DNA from: Flaveria trinervia
Lineage: Eukaryota; Streptophyta; Magnoliopsida; Asterales; Asteraceae
Length of the DNA: 64,000 bases
Direction of reading: 5' to 3'
Assembly (NCBI GenBank): GCA_025506515.1
Contig: CM046452.1
Span: forward strand, 72,540,080 to 72,604,079
Shown: positions 55,287 through 64,000 of the stretch, in pieces
Layout of the letters: every line of letters begins with the position of its first letter
Position numbering within the stretch: position 1 is the stretch's first letter
Translations under genes and position numbers: made by a program
Notes under the pieces: model-generated
What the model was told of the DNA's origin: nothing
Database searches by the model: none
The model's input: only the letters and a program-made list of their open reading frames with translations

Positions 55287-56562
55287 TGTCACACCCCACC
55301 CTTGACGGCGGAAACGTCGAGGAGTGAGAGTTAAGATCGTTCACAGCCACATAACGCTATTAATAATCCCAAATATATTATTCATAAGTTCCAAATGTAC
55401 ATTACAATCATAAGTCTCAAAGAAATTAAAAAGCATAACATAAGATGTAACAAGTCATTTTTATTTCATTTATTTAACTAGGTCCATTCCTAGATGTGCA
55501 AGCTTCAAAGAGTAGAAATCAAGCTTGAGTATTTCCTGAAACATGTTAAAAATAAAAATGTCAACAATAATATTGGTGAGATTTTTATAGTTTGCAATAC
55601 ATAGATATATAAAAGATGGCAATTCATGTTGTAAGTTAGAGAACAAAGTAACTAGGGATGTAAGACAGAATGCACAATCAAACCTTGACAAAGTTTTACA
55701 AGTCTCAAACGTTTACAAGTATATACGATTAGCTAAGTGTACTTGGATTAACCAAGCAGGCTTGTCAGGCCCATAGATCTATGACGTCGCCAGGCTAGCA
55801 ATAGTTAATGATTGTACATATATTCGACATTACATGGTAGCTACAAAGTTCAGCTAACCACAACATAGATCTGAAATGCCATAGGTTTACAAGAATCAAA
55901 CGTGTTTACAAGTGCAAAGTTTATAATGTAACATGTTTCACCCCAAAAGTGTGGAAATATAAAAAAGGGTATAGAAATACTCACTTGATCAAATGTATAA
56001 AAATGACGATTAATAAGAATAATAAGCAATAATTCCAACGAAGTTCTTCGCAAGGTACCTAAGTATGAATATATTTACAAGATTTAGGTTAATAAGATTG
56101 ATGATTTAACATGATCTAGGGTTTCGATGGGAATTTGGGGGTTTTAATATTTAGATAATGTTAGTTAGTGAGATCTTATATATATTTTAGTCCAAGAACA
56201 ATATCATATATGAAATTTTAAAGGAATTAAATCCTTTATAATAATTTTGTGAAGTTAACTTATAAAATATATAACTTTTATAATAATCATGATTAATCCA
56301 TAAATATAAAATGTTTAGTGTCCAAATAATAATTAAATGATTTAAAAAAATTTATATAAAGTCTATTTTTATATGCTTAAACTAGGCAAAATATTTGTTA
56401 ATATTATTTTATAAGAAAATTGTTAAGGTATTTATGGTATAAATTGTAGAAAATAATGGGATATCTTTAAAAATAAATAAAGTTTACAAAACTACTTTTT
56501 ATAATTTTCAAAAAAATTTAAATATTTTTTAAAGGCTGAAAAAGCCTAAAAAATATGTTGAG

Positions 56563-56631
56563 GGTGCCCGGGTTCGAACTCGGGACATCAAGGATGAGAG
56601 GGCATGTCCTTAACCAGTAGGCGAGGGCACC
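56563..56631 (-). ncRNA. tRNA-derived block (pol III box A and box B like), inside a gypsy LTR
   Basis: The minus strand starts GGTGCCC and ends GGGCACC, a 7-bp acceptor-like pairing over 69 nt. It carries a box A-like CGCCTACTGGTTAAGG and a box B-like GAGTTCGAACCC. The T-stem overlaps the acceptor pairing and the anticodon arm is malformed, so it is not a working tRNA gene. It may be a SINE head or tRNA-related insertion. Confidence 0.45.
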
Positions 56632-57500
56632 TAAGCCTGTTAGAACCCAGTTTCCATATCTTATAAACGAAAATTAAATTGAAACCCCCAAATCACATAA
56701 ACCCAAGAATCAACTTTGATCAAATTGAACATCAAATTGATTTTGATAACATGGATAATCATAGGGCTTTTGCTCCCCATGTAAGGATGAACATAATCTT
56801 GTGTTTAACTTACCCGATTACTTTCGAATTGAAGGTTTTGGGCTTGATTCTTTTCTTCGGTTGACTTGCGATGAACAAGGTTCGATTTTTGATTGCTTGA
56901 GTGTGTATTTCACGAATTGTGTGCACAGAGAGTTGAAAGGAATCGAATGAAAACTTTCCCCTCTGTTAATGGATTCAATTCATAGATTGAGATACCGGTT
57001 GGATCTCACCTATGAGTCGATTGTTTCGGTTACTAAAACTTGATTAACCAGCGATTTAAGTTCAATTAAACGATGTATTAAGTTTGTAATTGATTGTTCG
57101 AACGTTTCTAATCGTTTAATTTGGTTAATCGACTCATTGTGTACGTTCAACGGTTATGAACCGATTTTATTGATGAACACCACTTAATCCTCTTAAATGT
57201 CGCATGAAATGGTCCAAATAGGTTGTGGGTTCGAGTTCGCGGTATTAGAACGGTTCGATTGGTGCCTTTTACATGGTTTCAATCGTATTAATTTGGGTGT
57301 TTGGTGGTCACCGGAGTTTGGCCGAAGTATGGCCGCCGGTGACCGGAAAATCGTGGGTGAGGGGAGGGTTGGTTTGGGTTTTAAAATTTTTACACAATTA
57401 GCCCCACAACTTTTTTAGGCTTATTATATTATGCTTTAAACTTTCTTTTTAAGTTTATAAATTGACAAAACTAACCTCACAACTTTTAAGTTTCAAACCT

Positions 57501-57905
57501 TTTTAAGTTTTATAATTTTTTTTATAATTGTTATTATTATTATTATTATTATTATCATAGTTATTATGATTGTTATTTATTTTATAATTTTATAATTTTT
57601 TTTTATAATTGTTATTATTATTATTATTATTATCATAGTTATTATGATTGTTATTTATTTTAAGTTTTATAATTTTTTTTATAATTGTTATTATTATTAT
57701 TATTATTATTATCATAGTTATTATGATTGTTATTTATTTTATAATTTTATAATTTTTTTTATAATTGTTATTATTATTATTATTATTATCATAGTTATTA
57801 TGATTGTTATTTATTTTAAGTTTTATAATTTTTTTTATAATTGTTATATTATTATTATTATTATTATTATCATAGTTATTATGATTGTTATTTATTTTAT
57901 AATCT
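57501..57905. repeat. Five 77-81 bp TA-rich repeats in alternating (dimeric) order
   Basis: Each unit runs from an AT/T-run (TTTATAATTTTTTTT) through a (TTA)n run and TCATAGTTATTATGATTG to TTATTTTA. Copies are joined alternately by AAG and ATAATT, suggesting a dimer of about 157 bp as the amplified unit. Confidence 0.85.
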
Positions 57906-58129
57906 ATTAGAAATGTTATTATGTTCAATTTAATAGTTTAAGTTATTAACTTTTAAATAAAAGAATTAATTAATGAAAACAAAGAATCAAACATAAATAA
58001 ACCACAAGTTCCATAAATGATAACAATAACCCTTATAAGATTAATCAAAGTCAATTATCAGTTAACAAAAATTCAGGATGTTACAGTCTCCCCAACTTAA
58101 AAGAATTTCGTCCTGAAATTAAAAATGAA

Positions 58130-59110
58130 CTAGGCGAACAAATGCGGGTATCTCTCCTTCATATGATCCTCACGCTCCCAAGTGAACTCAGCTCCACACT
58201 TGTTCTCCCAACAAACCTTAACGATTGGAGTAGTTGTGGTTCTCGTTTTCTTCATAATGCGGTCTATAATCTCAACAGGTTTCTCAACAAAGTGCAATGA
58301 CTCGTCGATCTGAATGTCTTCCATGGGAACATGCAGACTCTCGTCGGCCAAACACTTTCTCAAATTTGAGACATGGAACACAAGATGAACTCCACTAAGG
58401 TCGGAAGGTAGTTCCAGTTTATAAGCCACTTTCCCAACCCTTTTCAGGATTTTAAAGGGTCCTACAAATCTTGGAGCTAGTTTACCCTTCTTTCCAAAGC
58501 GAACAACACCTTTCCACGGTGAAACCTTAAGAAGAACCATGTCGCCAACTTGGAACTCCAACGGCTTACGACGCTTATCGGCATAACTCTTTTGTCGACT
58601 TCTTGCCACTTCAAGGTTCTTGCGGATTGTGGAGACTTTATCGGTCGTTTCTTGTATAAGTTCAGGACCAGTGATGAAATTTTCACCAACGTCGGTCCAG
58701 CAGTTCGGTGATCGGCATTTACGACCATACAAAGCCTCGAATGGTACCATCTTGATACTTGAGTGATAACTATTGTTATACGAAAATTTCACGAGCGGTA
58801 AATGCGTATCCCAATCACCACCAAAGTCAAGGACACAAAGACGCAGCAGATCCTCGAGGGTTTGGATTGTTCGTTCGGCTTGACCATCGGTTTGAGGATG
58901 GTAAGCCGTACTTAAATCCAATTGAGTACCCAAGAGTTCTTGCATCGAAGATCAAAAGCGTGAAGTGAAGCGAGCATCTCGATCGGAAATAATATGTAAA
59001 GGCACGCCATGACGACTCATAATTTCGTCAATGTAGATTTGAGCCAGCCTTGAAACCTTGTATGTATCTCGTGTGGGTATGAAATGTGCCATCTTGGGAC
59101 TGAACGTTAG
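58130..59110 (-). pseudogene. Integrase of gypsy G with chromodomain-like tail
   Basis: The reading has MAHFIPTRDTYKVSRLAQIY, HIISDRDARF with a catalytic Asp, TAYHPQTDGQAERTIQ with the Glu, GDMVLLKVSPWKGVVRF and a chromodomain-like VKVCWENKCGAEFTWERED ending at 58130 (YPHLFA). From 58945 to 58130 the frame is open. One TGA replaces Trp before SSMQELLGTQ. Upstream of MAHF the integrase zinc finger and first catalytic Asp are missing, replaced by an unrelated piece (59110-59234), which points to an internal deletion. Confidence 0.88.
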
Positions 59111-59234
59111 ACATCAAATCTTCATCTTTCCCTTTGTCGGTTTGTGCCGCTTGTTGAGCGTCGCGAATGCATAACTCGAGGTCACTATCGATCCTTATGT
59201 TTTGAAGCATGATAGTAGCCTCGTTGACATCCAC

Positions 59235-60651
59235 ATGAATCTCGGTATCAAATTCTCCTAGTGCATCAAACCATTGTCTTCAATCTCGAATTTCTTGGAG
59301 CGAGACCGTCTTGTTGTGGACCTTGCGACTCAGCGCGTCGGCTAAAACATTCGCCTTTCCAGGGTGATAGCGAATGTCGCAGTCGTAGTCGCTAATCAAC
59401 TCAATCCAATGTCTTTATCTCATGTTGAGATCCTTTTGGTTGAACACGTGTTGGAGACTCTTATGATTAGTGTAGACTATGCATGCTTCCCATATAGATA
59501 GTGTCGCCAAATCTTCAATGCAAAAAGCACAACACAAGTTCAAGATCGTGAGTCATGTAGTTCACTTCTAGAACCTTCAATTGCCTCGACGCATATGCTA
59601 TAACTTTGCCTCGTTACATGAGAACACAACCAACACCTTGATTAGAAGCATCGCAATACACAGTAAAGTCATCGTTCCCATCGGGAAGTGTGAGAATAGG
59701 AGCGTTACACAACTTGCGTTTTAATGTCTCGAAAGCCTCTTCTTGCCCGGGTCCCCATTCAAAGAGTCGATTCTTTTGGGTTAGCACCGTTAATGGTTTA
59801 GCAATCTTCGAAAAATTTGCTATGAGCCTATGGTAATATCCCGCTAAGCCCAGAAAAGAACGAACCTCGGTTGGTGTTGTGGGAACACACCAATTCTTCA
59901 CGGCTTTGATTTTTGCAGGATCAACGTGAATTCCTTGGCTATTCACCACATGCCCTAAGAATTGAACCTCCTCCAACCAAAATTCACACTTGGAAAACTT
60001 GGCGCATAATTGCTCCTTCTTCAAAAGCCCAAGAACTTGACGAAAGTGCGTCTCGTGATCGATTTTCATCTTGGAATAAATAAGAATGTCATCAATGAAC
60101 ACGATCACGAACTTATCTGAGTACGATTTACATACTCAATTCATGAGGTCCATGAACACAACAGGTGCATTGGTCAAGCCAAAAGGCATGACCATGAACT
60201 CGTAGTGTCCATATCGAGTACGAAAAGCGGTATTTGGAATGTCATCATCATGAACACGTAGTTGATGATACCCAGAACGTAAATCAATCTTTGAGAATTG
60301 AGTTGCTCCTTGAAGTTGATCGAAGAGATCATCGATTCGAGGAAAAGGGTATCGATTTTTGATAGTAAGCTTGTTGAGTTCTCGGTAGTCGATGCACATA
60401 CGGAATGACCCATCCTTCTTCTTCACAAACAGTACAGGTGCACCCCATGGTGATGAACTAGGGCGAATGAAACCCTTATCGATCAACTCTTGCAGTTGAC
60501 TAGCGAGTTCTTGCATTTCAGACGGTGCAAGACGATAAGGTGATTTAGCTACAGGGTTCGCACTAGGGATTAAGTCAATCTTGAACTCAACTTCTCGCAC
60601 GGGAGGTAACCCTTTAAGATGCTCGGGAAAAACCTCGGGAAAGTCCCGCAC
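59235..60651 (-). pseudogene. Reverse transcriptase and RNase H of gypsy G
   Basis: RT shows REVEFKIDLIPSANPVAKSP, SSPWGAPVLFVKKKDGSFRM, CIDYRELNKLTIKNRYPFPR, FSKIDLRSGYHQLRV and MVMPFGLTNAP, then VFIDDILIYSK with FIDD as catalytic block. RNase H begins FTVYCDASNQGVGCVLM and continues in broken frames to about 59240. Stops or shifts lie near 60110-60136 and 59612. The order RT, RNase H, integrase fits Ty3/gypsy. Confidence 0.9.
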
Positions 60652-61979
60652 GACAGGAATGCTTTCAACTCCTTACCCTTAGCTTTTGTATTAACTACAT
60701 ATGCCATGAAAGCCATGTAGTTTTTACTTAAGCACTTGCGGGCCTTGATGCAAGACATGAGTTTGAGTTTTTGGGATGATTTCTCGAAGCATAGAATTTC
60801 CGCACGATGCTTGGCTAACCAATCCATCCCAATGATAACATCAAAGCTTCCCAATTGCATAGGAATAAGGTCGACGAAGAACTCGTGTTCGTTAAGGCTT
60901 AAGGTACAGTCACGTATTACGACGTCAACGGCGATAGAATTTCCATCGCCAACCTCGACCGTGAAAGATCTTTCCAGATTAACACACGGTTTAGAAAGTA
61001 TAGGCTCAAATTCTAGGGACACGAAACTCCTATCGGCACCCGAATCAAACAATATGGAAGCATAATGACTATTTATAAGATACATACCTGTTTGGTAACA
61101 ACCTATTATTGGTATGATGAACATAGGTAGAATTTTTACAAGACAAGAAAGGACTAAAAGAATTTCAACGATGTACCATTCACCATGTCGTTGTTGGCTT
61201 GTGCTTGGTTGGCGTTGATGTTGAAAGCCCTTCGACGAGTCGGTGGCACTGTTCCCGCAGTGTGAGGACATTGCGAACGAATATGACCAGGCTCGCCAAA
61301 GTTATAACAAGTTCAGTTGGTAAGCATGGCAGTGTTGTTTAGAGCATGAAGACAAGTAGCCACCAAATGACCATACTTCCCACACAACGAGCAGACTCGG
61401 CATGGGATGTTACTCGCATGGTGGTACTTGCACGTGTTACACATAGGATATGGACTAGCATAAGCTCTAGCCACGGGGGCTTGATTTGCAACCACCATTT
61501 GTTTTTGAGGAGCATTGGGTGCGGTACAACGTAGTTGCGCATCAGGGTGAACTTACACTTCTTGTTTTGAGAAGATGACTCGGCCTTTACCTCCTTTGTT
61601 GCCTCGGGTGTCGCCTTTACAGTAGCCTTGGAACCCTTTGCTGACATAATGCCAGCTCTTATATGATTCTCGGTGAGTTGTGCGGTGATAGTAATCGCTT
61701 CCTCCAAAGTTGTGGGCCTACTACCCACCACAACATCTTGAATTTGAGGTGGCACCCCCTTGATAAATTTCTCAATGTTACGGGGCACGGTGTCCACCAT
61801 GTGTGGTAGGAGCATACTCAACTCATGATGTCGGGTGGAATAAGCCAAGTGATTCCCACCATCTTGTTTGAGGTTCCAGAATTCCTCCTCTAGCTTTTGC
61901 AACTCGCTCCTCGGTTAGAACTTTTGGATCATGATATCCTTAAGTTCTTCCTAGGGCAATGCCATTGCAACCTCAGTTC
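60652..61979 (-). pseudogene. Gag and protease of gypsy G, 5' end cut by element H
   Basis: Gag similarity begins at 61979 with the EELKDI...LQKLEEEFWNLKQDGG region, then STRHHELSMLLPHMVDTVPR and FIKGVPPQIQDVVVGSRPTT. Near 61500-61320 is a Cys/His-rich segment (CNTCKYHHASNIPCRVCSLC) ahead of a CCHC knuckle that has lost its first Cys pair near 61300. Protease shows LFDSGADRSFVSLEF (about 61025-61065) with DSGA intact and VIGMDWLAKHRAEI. A stop lies near 61914 and shifts near 61510, 61290 and 60655. Confidence 0.88.
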
Positions 61980-62707
61980 TGTTAGGATCTGGTATTTGAC
62001 CAAACACCAGCTGATTAACGTGTTAAACCAAACCAAATAGTGCGGAATCCTATTTGATTGGTGATGCAATCAGTGAAAACGCACGTAGAAACAATAATGT
62101 ATTGAAACTAACATCAATAATCGATTGAGAATCGATCTATAGCGCTCTATGAACTTGGAGTACGAACTTGGAGGCTTCTGGACGGTTAGGGTACGTCTGA
62201 AGTTGAAGTGGATTCAATCCTTACAGTTTTCCACGAATTAGGTGGTATTTATAGGTTAGGATTGCTCATTCGGGCGACTGAACCATTAGCATGGTCATTC
62301 GTGCGATTGAGCCATGCATTTGATCCATTCGCACTACTAAGTGTTCAATCGTGCGACTGAGTCAGACGCATGAAGTTGTTCAGGCGTATGGACTATTTAG
62401 GCACATGAACACTTAGTCGTATGGCCATTCGGACGCATGACCATTGTTGGCGCACATGGTCTAGTTGGACGCATGAGAACTTCACTTCACCAAGTTTGAG
62501 TGTATTCAATATTCTAACATTATGTATAACACTTCAAACAATCACAAACCTATATAATTAAGTCAATATGCATTAAACAACTTATTAATGAAATATTAAA
62601 CATTATAAACACAACCAAACATTTGTATTTCATTAAGTACCCATAGTTACATAAGTGTAAGACATATTACATTTAGATCAGGATCTAGGTACATATATGT
62701 ATCAACA
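61980..62707 (-). repeat. 3' LTR of element H
   Basis: 728 bp, homologous to the B LTRs, with the TG...CA ends and array (about 62265-62480). A TATAAATACC box lies near 62250 on the minus strand. Confidence 0.9.
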
Positions 62708-62732
62708 AACTCCCCCTTAGACCTAGATCTAT

Positions 62733-63934
62733 CTATTGTCTAACATCTTTCATGATTTCCTCAAACTTTTTGTACTTAGCTTCTTTGGTAACTCCTGTGT
62801 TTATCTCAAAAACAAAACAGAGTCTTATCACCTTTTGGAACTGTAAAGCTTGTACAATATCCTGAGGGTCGTGGAATAGTGGCCACTTGTATAAAGTATA
62901 AACATCTTGTGCTGACAAGTTGGTGAGCCACATCGAGTCAAACACCCTTATGGTTTCCATTGTGCCATACCTGTTCAAGACTATTACGGCCTCTCCCGTT
63001 CTCCAATCATAGTACCACCATTTGAAGTGTGGAGTGAAGTCCTGAGGCATCTCACGTAGTGGAATCTTTGACATTGTACGTGGTGGACTCCACTTCAGCA
63101 CTACTCTAGGTTTGCCAGTTATGGCATCAACCTCAGATCTTCTGATGTACCTCGTTGGTTGTTGAGGTTTGAAGTTGACCCATCTGGTGTGGTACTCCCT
63201 CTTTAGAGCAGCTTCAAACTAGCCTGACATCTTACGAGGGTCAGCATATAGCAAGTTTAACTTAGCTAACTGGTTGAGCTCAAAACCTTGAAGAGTCTTC
63301 AGATCATGTGGAAATCTGAAGTACTCTATTCTCTTCTCACGTTTAACTGCATAAACGTTGAGGTCTGCAAAATGTGCCGACGCTATGATCCTGCCTGCCA
63401 CCTTTTGATGTTTCTTGACCTGATACAGTTTGGTGTAGACAGTAGACGTTGTAGCGCTGCGTTGGGCTCTTATCTCTTCAAAACATGCTGCCCATTCAGC
63501 CTTTTTATGTTTACTTTGGCGTCTGAGGCTTGGACTTCTTTTTGTCCTTTTCTGACTCTTTCTCCATCCTGTCCAGAGTTACAAAAGTGTCACTGACAAG
63601 AGTGTCTCCCAGATTGGGAATAGCAGTTCCCTCCTTGTCAGTGTACTCAGGATAGTGTTGAGCCGAGACATCTTCTATCTCAATCTCATCTACATCCTGA
63701 AGCTCATCATCACTTTCTGTTTGCACAGTTGGAGTGTCTTTCACAATCTCATCAGCGTTTAGTTGGAACATTTCGGCTATCTGCTCGTCAGTGAGATTGT
63801 GAATTATTTCTCCTTCTTTAGGAGTATACATTACCGATCTCCTAACAATACCCTGCAGATCAAGAATCAATATCAGTTGAGTCTTGACCTGTTGGAGGGG
63901 AGCAATGTCATATTCATCTCTTGGGAATCAGGAT
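62733..63934 (-). pseudogene. ORF2 coding exon 2 of element H
   Basis: The exon begins after a TCAAGCAG acceptor (63936-63935) and ends EIMKDVRQ at 62733. It carries IVRRSVMYTPKEGEIIHNLT, IEIEDVSAQHYPEYTDKEGT, FRFPHDLKTLQGFELNQLAK, FTPHFKWWYYDWRTGEAVIV and VYTLYKWPLFHDPQDIVQAL. A 1-nt loss lies just after the acceptor, a shift near 63510 and a stop at 63217-63219. At 1202 nt it is almost the length of the same exon in A and B (1205 nt). The upstream intron starts at 63936 and leaves the window. Confidence 0.85.
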
Positions 63935-64000
63935 CTGCTTGATATAAACATTCAACACAACAATCATTAGCTAAAAATCAAGGCATAATCATTTACATTA

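Larger units (their letters stand above)
55287..58085 (-). repeat. 3' LTR of gypsy G, about 2.8 kb
   Basis: On the minus strand it begins TGTAACATCCTG (58085) after a purine tract AAGTTGGGGAGAC and ends GGGGTGTGACA (55287). Its inner end matches the LTR fragment of gypsy E. It includes a tRNA-like block (56563-56631) and a TA-rich dimeric repeat (57501-57905). Nothing coding is seen. Confidence 0.85.
61980..64000 (-). mobile_element. B-family element H, running off the window
   Basis: The 3' LTR, PPT and ORF2 coding exon 2 of a minus-strand B-family element inserted in gag of gypsy G. Its left target flank is GTTC or AGTTC. The second LTR must lie to the right of 64000, so the insertion duplication cannot be checked. 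Confidence 0.88.

Noticed and set aside
56563..56631. A functional tRNA gene
   Set aside because: The T-stem overlaps the acceptor pairing, the anticodon arm does not fold properly and the block sits within an LTR.
57644..57928. Ile/Tyr- and Asn-rich frames
   Set aside because: These are translations of the TA-rich tandem repeat.
1..64000. rRNA genes, riboswitches, bacterial operons or ribosome binding sites
   Set aside because: None seen; the sequence is eukaryotic nuclear DNA dominated by LTR retrotransposons.

Overview
This window is plant nuclear DNA. The signs are plant LTR retrotransposons primed by initiator-Met tRNA, Mutator-like transposase remains, spliceosomal introns and one plant-type GPI-anchored protein gene. 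The retroelement proteins most resemble those common in Asteraceae, but that placement is inference. Almost everything to the right of 6.8 kb is nested LTR retrotransposon, and only one gene (4621-5865, minus strand) looks like an ordinary host gene.

Layout. 1-4.1 kb holds Mutator/FAR1-like and Athila-ORF1-like pseudogenes, both with recognisable introns, and a palindromic 23-bp minisatellite. 4.6-5.9 kb holds the two-exon GPI-anchored protein gene. 6.8-11.5 kb is a Ty3/gypsy chromovirus remnant in the order integrase, LTR, PBS, gag (reading the minus strand), that is, two elements sharing one LTR. It is fused at 11.46 kb to a truncated minus-strand copia element (gag, PBS, LTR; 11.46-14.34 kb).

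From 14.34 to 48.44 kb I read one large SIRE-like Ty1/copia element on the plus strand (element A): gag, protease, integrase, RT, RNase H, a spacer, an internal promoter, an intron-containing extra ORF ('ORF2'), PPT and 3' LTR. Two complete elements split it. Element B (19488-27948, minus strand, 738-bp LTRs, TSD AGACC) sits in RT and is an internally deleted relative of A: gag is joined directly to the ORF2 promoter. Element C (30000-42404, plus strand, LTRs of 800 and 806 bp, TSD AAAAG) is a different copia family with the same gag-pol-array-TATA-ORF2 plan.

From 48.4 kb to the end lies a minus-strand nest. Gypsy E (gag to RNase H, PBS, start of LTR) holds B-family element F. F in turn holds a solo gypsy LTR (53025-55118, TSD GATAG) and gypsy G (55287-61979). 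G is cut by another B-family element, H (61980 to beyond the window).

The most unusual theme is short CpG-centred palindromic words, such as CAGTCG-NN-CGACTG, in dense arrays. They lie just upstream of TATA boxes, both in LTR U3 regions and in front of an internal TATA box that appears to drive ORF2. ORF2 keeps a 5' UTR intron and a 145-bp coding intron at identical positions in independent copies. This suggests a separately promoted, spliced subgenomic transcript inside an RNA-copied element. Nearly all coding regions carry stops or frameshifts, so these are decayed copies.
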